From: JAJCYL01 sp040222875
Lineage (GTDB): Bacteria; Bacteroidota; Bacteroidia; Cytophagales; Cyclobacteriaceae
NCBI GenBank assembly: GCA_040222875.1
Contig: JAVKCG010000008.1
Location: 558,001 to 622,000 of the forward strand
Direction of reading: 5' to 3'
DNA: 64,000 nt
Part shown: positions 21,108-29,813 of the stretch, piece after piece
Layout of the letters: each line of letters starts with the position of its first letter
Numbering within the stretch: the first letter of the stretch is position 1
Made by a program: the position numbers and the translations under genes
Notes under the pieces: model-generated
The model's input: the letters and a program-made list of their open reading frames with translations, nothing else
The model's database searches: none
Told to the model about the DNA's origin: nothing

Positions 21108-22302
21108 ACAATTAGCAAAAGCCAGCCTGTCACCACAGGAGTCACTTCTCAAGGTCAAATCGAATAAATCCAAACTTCAAATTGGTGTTCCTAAAGAAAG
21201 ATCCTTACAAGAAAACCGTGTAACACTTAAGCCGGAATCTGTCAAAGTTTTGGTGGGCAACGGCCATGAAGTTGTGGTTGAAAGTGGCGCAGGTAAAACC
21301 GCCAAGTTCAATGATCAGGAGTACTCAGAAGCCGGAGCTCAGATTCTTTATTCTGCAAAAGAGGTTTTTAGTTCTCAGATCGTATTGAAAGTAGAGCCAC
21401 CTACCCTTGAGGAAATAAAATACATGAAGCCAGAGTCTACGCTGATTTCGGCTTTTCAAAGTGGTAAGCAAACACCTGATTACCTCAATGAATTGAAAGA
21501 TAAGAAGGTAACGGCATTGGCCTATGAATTCATAGAAGATAAGGTAGGAGGGTTGCCACTTGTTCGGGCTATGAGTGAAATAGCTGGCAGCACAGTTATG
21601 CTCATTGCCGCTGAATATTTAAGCAGTGTGAGCAACGGCATGGGGGTAGTGCCTGGTGGCATTACCGGTGTTCCGCCTTCTAAAGTAGTGATTTTGGGTG
21701 CTGGAACTGTGGCCGAACATGCGGCAAGGGCAGCTCTGGGCCTGGGTGCTGACATTGAAATTTTCGATAATCACATTTACAAGCTCAGACGAATAAAGCA
21801 CCTACTTGGGCAGCAGGTTTATACTTCAACTATTGATTCCGCCACTTTATCTAATGCCCTTAAAGATGCAGATGTGGTAATAGGTGCGCTGAGAATTGAA
21901 AAAGGTAAAAGTATTTGTGTTGTTACTGATGAAATGGTTGCACACATGAAGCCTGATTCAATAATGATAGATGTGAGCATTGATCAGGGAGGTTGTTTTG
22001 AATCTTCTGACATGACCACTCATAAGAATCCTGTCTTTCGCAAGCATGATGTGATCCATTATTGCGTCCCGAACATAGCCTCACGCGTTGCGAGAACAGC
22101 CTCAGTGGCCTTAAGCAATATTTTCACCCCAATTTTATTGCAGGTTGCCGACCATGGAGGGATACAAGATATGATTTTTGCCCATGGCTGGTTTATGAAG
22201 GGGGTTTACACCTTTAAGGGCAACCTTACAAATCAGCATATCGCCAGAAAGTTTAACATGAAGCACCGTGATTTGAATTTGTTGATGGCAGCTACTTTTT
22301 AA
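21082..22302 (+). CDS. ald: Alanine dehydrogenase
   Basis: The enzyme catalyses NAD-dependent interconversion of L-alanine and pyruvate plus ammonia in the cytoplasm. The 406-residue protein has the AlaDH/PNT N-terminal domain starting at IGVPKERSLQENRVTLKPE (about residue 33), and the NAD-binding C-terminal half with VILGAGTVAEHAARAALGLGA. The roughly 30-residue N-terminal extension before the conserved region is usual in Bacteroidota versions, I believe. It overlaps tsaE at its 5' end. It is homologous to the transhydrogenase alpha subunit encoded 190 bases downstream, so two related NAD(P)-binding families sit side by side; the lengths and the lack of a membrane partner separate them. Confidence 0.88.
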   Translation: MAQKISGIEQLAKASLSPQESLLKVKSNKSKLQIGVPKERSLQENRVTLKPESVKVLVGNGHEVVVESGAGKTAKFNDQEYSEAGAQILYSAKEVFSSQIVLKVEPPTLEEIKYMKPESTLISAFQSGKQTPDYLNELKDKKVTALAYEFIEDKVGGLPLVRAMSEIAGSTVMLIAAEYLSSVSNGMGVVPGGITGVPPSKVVILGAGTVAEHAARAALGLGADIEIFDNHIYKLRRIKHLLGQQVYTSTIDSATLSNALKDADVVIGALRIEKGKSICVVTDEMVAHMKPDSIMIDVSIDQGGCFESSDMTTHKNPVFRKHDVIHYCVPNIASRVARTASVALSNIFTPILLQVADHGGIQDMIFAHGWFMKGVYTFKGNLTNQHIARKFNMKHRDLNLLMAATF

Positions 22303-22492
22303 ATTTATTCAAAGGTTTTGTGGCCAAAAGGGTAATTCAGGTGTCGATTACACCAGGAATACTCAATTTCTTAACCATCCATGGATTTATAGTTGTTGAA
22401 GTTCACTATTATTATGAAATACAAGATATTTCGCTTCCCGGTAGGGGTGCAGACTGTTTAGTTGTGATTATTGTAGGCTAAATTTCAAAGTA

Positions 22493-23596
22493 ATGTTAAT
22501 AGGTGTTTTGAAGGAAGATGATCCTCGGGTAGCCCTTGTGCCAGAAGTAATCCAAAAACTTGAAGATGAGAAGAATGAAGTGTGTGTTGAAGAAGGGGCT
22601 GGCGACTCGGTTTTTTATCATGATATTCATTATAAACAGGCAAAAGCCAGGATTGACAAGCGCTCTAATGTTTTAAAAGATTCAGATATAATTATTGCGC
22701 TAAGACCTCTAAAAGAGGAAGACCTGAAGCAGCTGAAAAAAAATTCAATATTAGTTTCCCAGTTTGAGCCCTTTTCAAGCAACGGAATGGTGAAAGATGT
22801 TCTTGGTAAATATGACATCACCACCTTTAGCCTTGACATGATCCCCAGGATTACCCTGGCACAGTCAATGGATGTTTTATCATCAATGGCCTCCATCGCT
22901 GGATATAAGGCAGTGATTGAAGCTGCCAAATACTTACCCCGATATTTTCCGATGTTAACAACAGCAGCTGGTACTATTCCACCAGCAAAGGTTTTAGTGT
23001 TAGGCGCCGGTGTTGCAGGTCTCCAAGCTGTTGCAACAGCCAAACGCTTGGGTGCCATTGTTGAAGTTTTTGACACCAGAGCTGCCGTTAAGGAAGAGGT
23101 GCAAAGTTTAGGGGCAAAATTCGTGGAAGTTGAGGGTGCTGCGGATGACAAAGGTGCAGGTGGGTATGCTGTGGAGCAGACTGAAGAATATAAAAAGAAG
23201 CAAGCAGATAAGATTAAAGAAAGAGCAGTTCAATCAGATGTGGTGATCACTACGGCACAACTTAGGGGTAAGAAGGCTCCAATATTGATCACAAAAGAGG
23301 CAGTGAACGAGATGCGGGAAGGGTCAGTTATTGTGGATATTGCCTCATCCACCGGAGGAAACTGTGAATTGACACAAGACAGCAAGGTGGTTCAGGAATA
23401 TGGTGTGACCATTATTGGCAACTCAGACTTACACTCCACAGCTCCGATTCATGCCAGCCAACTATACAGCAAAAACATCTACAATTTTTTAAAGCTATTG
23501 ATTAAAGATGGAGAGTTAACATTAGATATGGAACATGAAATCCTTAAGTCATCATGCCTCACTCATAATGGTCAGGTAATTTATCAATCAAACTAA
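22493..23596 (+). CDS. pntA: NAD(P) transhydrogenase subunit alpha, soluble NAD(H)-binding part
   Basis: This is domain I of the proton-translocating transhydrogenase, which binds NAD(H) and exchanges hydride with NADP(H) on PntB. The 367-residue protein begins MLIGVLKEDDPRVALVPE, carries the Rossmann motif VLGAGVAGLQAVATAKRLGA and the conserved VFDTRAAVKEE stretch. The membrane part is encoded separately by the next gene, giving the three-gene layout found in many bacteria. The ATG at 22493 follows a 190-base gap after ald that may hold a promoter; no clear consensus was seen there. Confidence 0.92.
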   Translation: MLIGVLKEDDPRVALVPEVIQKLEDEKNEVCVEEGAGDSVFYHDIHYKQAKARIDKRSNVLKDSDIIIALRPLKEEDLKQLKKNSILVSQFEPFSSNGMVKDVLGKYDITTFSLDMIPRITLAQSMDVLSSMASIAGYKAVIEAAKYLPRYFPMLTTAAGTIPPAKVLVLGAGVAGLQAVATAKRLGAIVEVFDTRAAVKEEVQSLGAKFVEVEGAADDKGAGGYAVEQTEEYKKKQADKIKERAVQSDVVITTAQLRGKKAPILITKEAVNEMREGSVIVDIASSTGGNCELTQDSKVVQEYGVTIIGNSDLHSTAPIHASQLYSKNIYNFLKLLIKDGELTLDMEHEILKSSCLTHNGQVIYQSN

Positions 23597-23602
23597 ACCT
23601 CA

Positions 23603-23920
23603 ATGGAAACCATCATACAATTTCTAGGTGAAAACCTGTTGATGATTTACATCCTGGTATTGGCGATTCTTCTGGGTACAGAGGTGATTTCTAAGGTGCC
23701 AACAGTACTACATACTCCATTAATGTCAGGAGCCAATGCCATTAGTGGCGTAGTCGTAATCGGAGCGATTATACTAATAAGGCAGGCCCAACCAACTGAT
23801 TATCTAGTGTTAACACTGGGGTTTTTGGGGATAGCCCTGGCGACTATCAATGTGGTTGGTGGTTATGCGGTTACCCATCGAATGCTTGACATGTTCAAAA
23901 AGAAAAAGAAAGCAGAATAA
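23603..23920 (+). CDS. pntAB: NAD(P) transhydrogenase subunit alpha part 2, membrane domain
   Basis: This 105-residue protein has about three membrane helices (roughly residues 12-30, 40-62, 70-92) and the conserved stretch VISKVPTVLHTPLMSGANAI, typical of the short second part of the alpha subunit. It forms the proton channel together with the membrane part of PntB. It starts 6 bases after pntA and its stop overlaps the pntB start (TAATG), so the three genes are translated as a unit. Confidence 0.93.
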   Translation: METIIQFLGENLLMIYILVLAILLGTEVISKVPTVLHTPLMSGANAISGVVVIGAIILIRQAQPTDYLVLTLGFLGIALATINVVGGYAVTHRMLDMFKKKKKAE

Positions 23921-25308
23921 TGGTAATAACTATAGTTGATTCACTTTATCTCATTGCCATCATTCTATTCATCGTTGGGCTAAAAAAATTGAGCTCAGCT
24001 GATTCAGCCAGAAGCGGCAATCTCATTGCCGCATCCGGGATGGGCTTTGCAATAATTGTTACCCTGGTCTACCCAATGGAAGGTTACTCAAACAATTATG
24101 GCTGGATAGGCGGTGGATTATTGTTAGGGGGTCTGATAGGCTACATCGTGGCCAAAAAAGTAGCGATGACGGCAATGCCAGAAATGGTCTCTCTGTTTAA
24201 TGGTCTCGGTGGGGCCGCTACCATGTTGATTGCTATCGTTGAATTCTACAATTACCCCGCAGCAACGCCCCTTCTAAACGGCCAGATGATCACAACGGCC
24301 TTTGCCATATTTATCGGTTGTATTTCTTTCACAGGTAGCTTGATTGCATATGGCAAGTTACAGGGGTTCTTAAGGGATTCATGGGTGCTGCCATTCCCGA
24401 CATTGGTCAACATGATTTTGTTGGCGGCTGCTGTAGGAGTGAGTGTATTTATGCTCATCCAGCCTGAGCTTGATTTCAACCTGGTGCTAATTCTTCTGGC
24501 TTTATCATTGGTGTATGGGGTAACATTTGTGACCCCAATCGGTGGTGGCGACATGCCAGTTGTGATTTCATTACTTAATTCATTTACTGGGTTAGGAGCT
24601 GCACTGGCGGGTTTGATTTATGGCAATCAGGTAATGTTGGTGGGTGGCATTCTTGTTGGTGCCTCAGGCACAATACTGACCATTCTTATGTGCGATGCAA
24701 TGAACAGAAGCCTAATGAATGTAATCATCGGTGGATTTGGAGGGGGAGGAGCGGCATCTGGTTCTTCCCGCGAGGAAGTAGTTAAAGAGGCTGCCATTTC
24801 TGATCTGGCTATTCAATTGAAATACTCGCAGAAAGTTTATATCGTTCCCGGCTATGGATTGGCAGTTGCCCAGGCCCAGCATATATGTAGCGAACTGGAT
24901 AATTTGTTGGATGCAGAAGGGGTGACAGTGAAGTATGCTATTCATCCCGTAGCTGGCAGAATGCCAGGCCACATGAATGTTTTATTGGCCGAAGCCAATG
25001 TGCCTTATCCTAAGCTCATCGATCTTGATGATGCCAATAAAGACTTCCCTTCTACCGATGTCGTCCTGGTAATCGGGGCAAATGATGTAGTAAATCCCGC
25101 TGCTAAAGAAGACGCTTCAAGCCCTATATACGGCATGCCCATTTTAGATGTAGAGCAGTCAAAAAGTGTGGTCATCCTTAAGCGCAGTATGAGTGCTGGC
25201 TATGCTGGTATTCAAAACCAACTCTTCTTCGGAGAAAAGTCCAGAATGCTTTTTGGTGATGCTAAAAGCAGCCTACAGAAGCTGGTAGATGAACTGGGTA
25301 ATGTTTAG
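23920..25308 (+). CDS. pntB: NAD(P) transhydrogenase subunit beta
   Basis: PntB carries the rest of the proton channel and the NADP(H)-binding domain III. The 462-residue protein has about eight or nine membrane helices over residues 1-275 and then a soluble domain with GYGLAVAQAQ, the VAGRMPGHMNVLLAEA loop, IGANDVVNPAA and KRSMSAGYAG, which are the known NADP-binding elements. The ATG shares one base with the pntAB stop. The complex normally uses the proton gradient to make NADPH. A likely terminator follows. Confidence 0.95.
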   Translation: MVITIVDSLYLIAIILFIVGLKKLSSADSARSGNLIAASGMGFAIIVTLVYPMEGYSNNYGWIGGGLLLGGLIGYIVAKKVAMTAMPEMVSLFNGLGGAATMLIAIVEFYNYPAATPLLNGQMITTAFAIFIGCISFTGSLIAYGKLQGFLRDSWVLPFPTLVNMILLAAAVGVSVFMLIQPELDFNLVLILLALSLVYGVTFVTPIGGGDMPVVISLLNSFTGLGAALAGLIYGNQVMLVGGILVGASGTILTILMCDAMNRSLMNVIIGGFGGGGAASGSSREEVVKEAAISDLAIQLKYSQKVYIVPGYGLAVAQAQHICSELDNLLDAEGVTVKYAIHPVAGRMPGHMNVLLAEANVPYPKLIDLDDANKDFPSTDVVLVIGANDVVNPAAKEDASSPIYGMPILDVEQSKSVVILKRSMSAGYAGIQNQLFFGEKSRMLFGDAKSSLQKLVDELGNV

Positions 25309-25322
25309 ATGAATTTATGATT

Positions 25323-25348
25323 TGAGGTCGGTGTGACCTTATTTTTTC
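25323..25348 (+). terminator. Probable terminator after pntB
   Basis: AGGTC (25325-25329) and GACCT (25335-25339) form a short stem, extended by a G-T and a T-A pair, followed by TATTTTTTC. The stem is short, so confidence is moderate. Confidence 0.5.
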
Positions 25349-25389
25349 AGAAGATTAAAACTAATCTATGAACGTTTTATCTTTGAATA

Positions 25390-25698
25390 ATGGGTAGGTT
25401 GTGTTTCTTGTTGTCAATTCTGATGCTAACAGTATTGTTGGCCCCATGTGAAGATACATCACAAGACAATTGCCAAATTCAGTGTACTGATATAGCGAAA
25501 ACCCATAGCAATGAGGACTCCAACCACGATTATTGTTCGCCCTTCTGTACATGCCAATGCTGTCAAACTCATTTAACTTATATCAAAGGATGTGAGTTGG
25601 GTAATTCAAGAGTCAATCTCATCTTAAATATTAACTATGACTCAAACCTTTCAGATAGCCAGTTTTCTGCTATTTGGGAGCCTCCCCGAAAATGTTAA
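25390..25698 (+). CDS. Small secreted Cys-rich protein, DUF6660-like
   Basis: A 102-residue protein with a hydrophobic N-terminal signal (about residues 3-20) and a Cys/His-rich middle, including HDYCSPFCTCQCC. This pattern resembles the Bacteroidota DUF6660 family, small proteins often found just before TonB receptors or metal-efflux genes. The clustered Cys and His suggest metal binding in the cell envelope, which is inference. It lies 51 bases before the TonB receptor and probably shares its transcript. No biochemical role is established that I know of. Confidence 0.65.
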   Translation: MGRLCFLLSILMLTVLLAPCEDTSQDNCQIQCTDIAKTHSNEDSNHDYCSPFCTCQCCQTHLTYIKGCELGNSRVNLILNINYDSNLSDSQFSAIWEPPRKC

Positions 25699-25749
25699 TG
25701 AACACCAACATTCATTCATTTTAAGTCATTAACATTTACATTCTACACA

Positions 25750-27903
25750 ATGAAGCATATTCTAATTGGTGTGCTAATAGTTATTAATGGATTAGCATAC
25801 AGTCAAAATACGTTGACACTAAAAGTTATCGATAAGGAATCAAATGAACCATTGATCGGAGCTACGGTTCAGCTATCAGAAACGCTTGGCGGGGTTACAG
25901 ATATAAATGGTGAAATAGTATTCGATAATATACCCAATGACCAATTCACACTGAGCGTTTCTTTTGTTGGTTATGAAAAGCACATTGAAACGCTATCCTT
26001 CCCAGAAGATAGTTCATCCATGACAATCTCTCTCGTTGACGGCCATGAACTTGAAGAAATAATAATCTCCACCACAAGATCGGGTCGCACTATTGATGCA
26101 ATCCCTACCCGGGTTGAAGTAATTGGCAATGAAGAGATGCAGGAAAAGGCCATTATGCGATCAGCCAATATTGCAATGGTTTTGCGTGAGAGTACTGGCA
26201 TTCAGATGCAGCAAACCTCCGCCAGCTCCGGAAATCAGAGTATCAGAATTCAAGGCCTTGATGGCCGATACACTCAAATTTTGAAAGACGGTTTTCCTCT
26301 TTTTGGAGGGTTTGGAGGTGGATTAAGTATAATGCAAATACCACCTCTAGATTTGAAGCAGGTTGAAATTGTGAAGGGTAGTAACTCCACATTGTATGGT
26401 GGTGGTGCCATTGCCGGGTTGGTTAACCTGGTTACCTATACTCCTGCAGATGGTGACAAGCTCAAACTAATGCTTGACCAGACCACAGCTGGAGGTACAA
26501 CTTTCAATACCTTTTATGGGAAGAAGTTCAATAAATTCGGAGTCACACTATTTGGATCCATCAACAGACAGGAGGCTTACGATCCGAATGAAGATGATTT
26601 CAGTGATATTCCAAAAATCAGGAGTTTTACCTTCAACCCCTCACTTTTTTACTATTTCAGTGACCAATCAAAACTAAGGTTAACGATGAATGCCACACTG
26701 GAAAACCGTTTGGGAGGTGACATACAGGTAATTGAGAATGAACCCGGTGGTATTCACCAATTCACTGAGGAAAACGAATCAGACAGGCTGTCTTACCAGT
26801 TGTCATATGGTAATCAGATTGATGATAATCGATCTATTAGCATCAAGAACAGCCTGACTTATTTTGAACGGGAAATTGAATCGACCAATTTTCAATTTTC
26901 GGGGAAACAATGGTCGTCTTTTACTGAGGCCAGTTACAATTTTGGTGAATCCGGTCAATGGATAACAGGCCTCAATTTATATACTGACAAATTTGAAGAA
27001 AATCCGTTAAGTGGGCTTTCCAGGGATTATGAATACATGACCGTAGGTGGGTTTACCCAAAACACCTGGAGCATATCAGAGAATTTTTCCGCAGAAACTG
27101 GCTTGCGCCTTGACCTCGACAAAGATTATGGGTTTTTCGCCCTTCCCAGGGTTTCATTCCTGACCAATCTAAGTAAGTCAATGAATGTACGGTTAGGAGG
27201 AGGTTTGGGCTATAAACTACCAACCATTTTTACTGAGGACGCAGAAAACATCACTTTCGAAAACGTCCTGCCAATCGACATTGAAGTGATGAAAGCCGAA
27301 CGATCTATTGGAGGCAATTTTGACATCAATTTCAAAAAGGCCATTGGTAATGACTGGACTCTTTCTTTGAACCAACTATTCTTCATTACGCATTTAAATG
27401 ATGCCCTTGTTTTCAGGGAAAATGAAGACGGTCAGTATTTCTATGAAAACGCCAATGGGCCGGTGCAAAGTAGCGGCCTTGAAACCAATTTGAAATTGAC
27501 TTATAAAGATTTCAAGCTGTTTGCGAATTATGCGTTCATTAACACTTTGTTGAAGTATGACAACCTCAATCAACAGAAGCCGCTTACCCCAAAACATAGT
27601 ATCGGGGCAGTTTTGGTTTATGAAGTTCATGACAAATGGCGGATAGGTTATGAGTCTTACTTTACCGGAGAGCAATTCCTTGCTGATCGAACTAAAACTG
27701 ATGATTTCTGGACGATGGGCTTGATGGCAATGCGAAAAATTGGTAAGGTCAGCCTGTACATCAACTTCGAGAATTTTACAGATACCCGGCAGCATAAGCT
27801 GGAGAACTTTGATGTACAAGATCATTTTAAACCTGAGTTCCCTCAGATTTGGGCCCCGACAGATGGTAGGATTATTAATGGGGGGTTGATTTTGGAGTTG
27901 TAG
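25750..27903 (+). CDS. TonB-dependent outer-membrane receptor
   Basis: A 717-residue outer-membrane transporter. It has a signal peptide ending near YSQN (residue 20), a CarboxypepD_reg-like domain (about 22-105, with GVTDINGE and VGYEKH), a plug domain (about 112-230, with RIQGLDGRYTQILKDG and VEIVKGSNSTLYGGGAIAG), and a C-terminal beta barrel ending in a hydrophobic residue pattern (NGGLILEL). The substrate cannot be read from the sequence. The DUF6660-like gene before it and the copper efflux genes after it suggest a metal or metal-complex. It is short for a SusC-type protein, so glycan uptake is unlikely. Confidence 0.88.
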   Translation: MKHILIGVLIVINGLAYSQNTLTLKVIDKESNEPLIGATVQLSETLGGVTDINGEIVFDNIPNDQFTLSVSFVGYEKHIETLSFPEDSSSMTISLVDGHELEEIIISTTRSGRTIDAIPTRVEVIGNEEMQEKAIMRSANIAMVLRESTGIQMQQTSASSGNQSIRIQGLDGRYTQILKDGFPLFGGFGGGLSIMQIPPLDLKQVEIVKGSNSTLYGGGAIAGLVNLVTYTPADGDKLKLMLDQTTAGGTTFNTFYGKKFNKFGVTLFGSINRQEAYDPNEDDFSDIPKIRSFTFNPSLFYYFSDQSKLRLTMNATLENRLGGDIQVIENEPGGIHQFTEENESDRLSYQLSYGNQIDDNRSISIKNSLTYFEREIESTNFQFSGKQWSSFTEASYNFGESGQWITGLNLYTDKFEENPLSGLSRDYEYMTVGGFTQNTWSISENFSAETGLRLDLDKDYGFFALPRVSFLTNLSKSMNVRLGGGLGYKLPTIFTEDAENITFENVLPIDIEVMKAERSIGGNFDINFKKAIGNDWTLSLNQLFFITHLNDALVFRENEDGQYFYENANGPVQSSGLETNLKLTYKDFKLFANYAFINTLLKYDNLNQQKPLTPKHSIGAVLVYEVHDKWRIGYESYFTGEQFLADRTKTDDFWTMGLMAMRKIGKVSLYINFENFTDTRQHKLENFDVQDHFKPEFPQIWAPTDGRIINGGLILEL

Positions 27904-27966
27904 AAAATTTTCAATCAGGGCTACTGATAGGAGCATTAGTTGATAATAGCGACGCACTTAGTTCGA

Positions 27967-27995
27967 ATTACAAAAGTCTTTAAGACTTTTGTAAT
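27967..27995. promoter_or_regulatory. 29-bp near-perfect palindrome between TonB receptor and TauE genes
   Basis: Two 14-base arms, ATTACAAAAGTCTT and AAGACTTTTGTAAT, flank a single central base at 27981. It lies 64 bases after the receptor stop and 52 before the TauE-type start. It could be an operator for a dimeric regulator or a bidirectional terminator; the near-zero loop argues for an operator. Confidence 0.5.
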
Positions 27996-28046
27996 CTTAG
28001 AACCTTATTGTTGTCCTTTAGTTGATTATAAGGAATTTTTCATAAA

Positions 28047-28820
28047 ATGGAAATCATCATAATTTCATTAGTTGCTTTTGTAGCTGCTGTACTTACCTTC
28101 TTTTCGGGGTTTGGCTTGGGTACCATACTCACTCCAGTTTTCGTATTGTTTTTTCCTATAGACCTTTCTATTGCCCTGACTGGTGTAGTTCATTTTTTCA
28201 ACAATGTGTTCAAACTTCTGTTGGTTGGAAAAAATGCAAATAAGGAAGTGCTGTTAAGATTTGGTATTCCGGCGATAATCGCTGCTTTTTTAGGTGCCTG
28301 GCTTTTATTGAACATTACTGATCTGGAGCCATGGTTTACTTACACAATAGCGTCAAGCACTTTCGAGGTTTCTCCTGTCAAACTGATAATTTCTTTGCTC
28401 CTGATTTCTTTTGCAGTAATTGAGCTAATCCCATTTTTTGACCGGATTGAATTCGGAAAAGAGAAACTACCTCTCGGTGGGGTGCTTAGTGGTTTCTTCG
28501 GTGGTCTTTCCGGTCATCAGGGAGCGCTGCGAAGTGCATTCCTTATTAAGGCAGGCCTTTCAAAAACAGCATTTATAGGCACAGGGGTGGTAATTGCCTG
28601 TTTCATAGATTTTACCCGTTTAGCAGTTTATGCCACCCGATTTGGTCAATCTGGTTTAGATGAGAATTTGACCCTTGTGGTCAGCGCTACGGTATCTGCA
28701 ATGGTTGGTGCTTATTTTGGTAATAAACTTCTTAAGAAAATTACGCTTACACTTATCCAGCGGTTGGTCGCAGTTATGCTAATAATAATATCAATCGCAT
28801 TGGGCGCAGGTTGGATTTGA
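28047..28820 (+). CDS. Sulfite exporter TauE/SafE family permease
   Basis: A 257-residue integral membrane protein with about eight hydrophobic segments in two similar halves, typical of the TauE/SafE (DUF81) family. The second half contains GGVLSGFFGGLSGHQGALRS, the family's G-G-x-x-G-x-x-G-G-x-x-G signature. Family members move sulfite, sulfonates or other anions, and some cluster with metal genes. Its position inside a copper island suggests a link to metal or sulfur handling, but the substrate is not known. The ATG at 28047 gives a first helix immediately at the N-terminus. Confidence 0.85.
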   Translation: MEIIIISLVAFVAAVLTFFSGFGLGTILTPVFVLFFPIDLSIALTGVVHFFNNVFKLLLVGKNANKEVLLRFGIPAIIAAFLGAWLLLNITDLEPWFTYTIASSTFEVSPVKLIISLLLISFAVIELIPFFDRIEFGKEKLPLGGVLSGFFGGLSGHQGALRSAFLIKAGLSKTAFIGTGVVIACFIDFTRLAVYATRFGQSGLDENLTLVVSATVSAMVGAYFGNKLLKKITLTLIQRLVAVMLIIISIALGAGWI

Positions 28821-28847
28821 TCCTTATAGTTTTATTAAATTCATAGT

Positions 28848-29411
28848 GTGTCAGAAAAACTCCACATCAAAAACATGGTTTGCAACCGCTGCATTGAGGC
28901 GGTGGAGCAAGAGCTAGGGAAGCTGGAGATACCCTTTATTAATGTCAGTTTAGGGGAAGTGATCTTGACGAAACCTCTCGACTTAGACAATAATTTGAAG
29001 TTGGGAATGGTACTAAAAAACCGTGGATTCGAATTGCTAGAGAGTAAAAGCAGCAAATTGATTGAGCAGATTAAGAATTTAGTTGTAAGCTCAATTCAAA
29101 ATAGAAAGACAGTTAAAACGAATTATTCTACCTACATCGCAGAATCTATCGGAAGAGACTATAGCTATTTAAGCAACCTTTTCTCTTCAGTTGAAGGGAG
29201 AACAATTGAACGCTACATAATTGAACTGAAACTTGAAAAAGTTAAGGAGCTACTCATTTATGACGAACTTGATTTAAGCCAAATAGCTTATCAGCTTGGT
29301 TACAGCAGTGTTCAGCATTTATCTAACCAGTTTAAGAAAAACACTGGAATGACACCGTCAGAGTTTCGAAAGGGACAAAGTCCAAATAGAAGGCCGTTGG
29401 ATGGATTTTAA
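28848..29411 (+). CDS. AraC-family regulator with an HMA-like metal-binding N-terminus
   Basis: A 187-residue protein with two parts. Residues 1-65 resemble a heavy-metal-associated (HMA) domain with M-x-C-x-x-C (Met10, Cys12, Cys15). Residues about 85-180 are an AraC-type double helix-turn-helix ending in the signature LGYSSVQHLSNQFKK followed by TGMTPSEFRK. The start is GTG at 28848; no closer ATG keeps the HMA fold. Inference: a one-component sensor that binds Cu(I) or another soft metal and controls the surrounding island. Its place between the permease and further HMA genes fits. Confidence 0.85.
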   Translation: MSEKLHIKNMVCNRCIEAVEQELGKLEIPFINVSLGEVILTKPLDLDNNLKLGMVLKNRGFELLESKSSKLIEQIKNLVVSSIQNRKTVKTNYSTYIAESIGRDYSYLSNLFSSVEGRTIERYIIELKLEKVKELLIYDELDLSQIAYQLGYSSVQHLSNQFKKNTGMTPSEFRKGQSPNRRPLDGF

Positions 29412-29495
29412 GTCTGCCAAAATCTTATAAATCTTTTCAGAAATTATATTAACCGCCAAGAAAGGGTTTCTCGTTCTTTGTAAGAAAATATCTCG

Positions 29496-29813
29496 ATGGG
29501 ACGGATTGTGATTTCATGCTATAGACCAAAAGCCGGAAAAGACCAACAACTTGACGAACTCATGAAGACCCATATTGATATTCTTCGGTCGGAAGGGTTA
29601 GCAACGGCGAGAAAGTCAATAATGATGAAGGCAGCTGATGGCACTATCATCGAAGTTTTTGAATGGAAGTCGAAAGAGGCCATTGAAAAAGCCCACACAA
29701 ACCCAAAAGTTTTGAAGATGTGGGAAGAATTCAGTCAGGTCTGTGATTTTGTAAAGCCTGTTGATATCAGCGAATTCCAAAATATTTTCTCAGAATTTGA
29801 ACCAGTTAATTGA
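29496..29813 (+). CDS. Small ABM-like (dimeric alpha-beta barrel) protein
   Basis: A 105-residue cytoplasmic protein beginning MGRIVISCYRPKAGKDQQL and containing VFEWKSKEAIEKAH, a pattern like the antibiotic-biosynthesis-monooxygenase/dimeric alpha-beta barrel fold. Such proteins include small haem or flavin-free oxygenases and many with no known reaction. No catalytic residue is recognised. It ends immediately before the HMA-DUF4396 gene, with no gap, so the two are probably co-translated. Confidence 0.55.
   Translation: MGRIVISCYRPKAGKDQQLDELMKTHIDILRSEGLATARKSIMMKAADGTIIEVFEWKSKEAIEKAHTNPKVLKMWEEFSQVCDFVKPVDISEFQNIFSEFEPVN

Noticed and set aside
22630..23151. 173-codon minus-strand frame over pntA
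   Set aside because: The plus strand encodes a clear transhydrogenase subunit; the antisense frame has no domain.
25750..27903. SusC-type glycan receptor
   Set aside because: At 717 residues it is too short, no SusD follows, and neighbours are metal genes.
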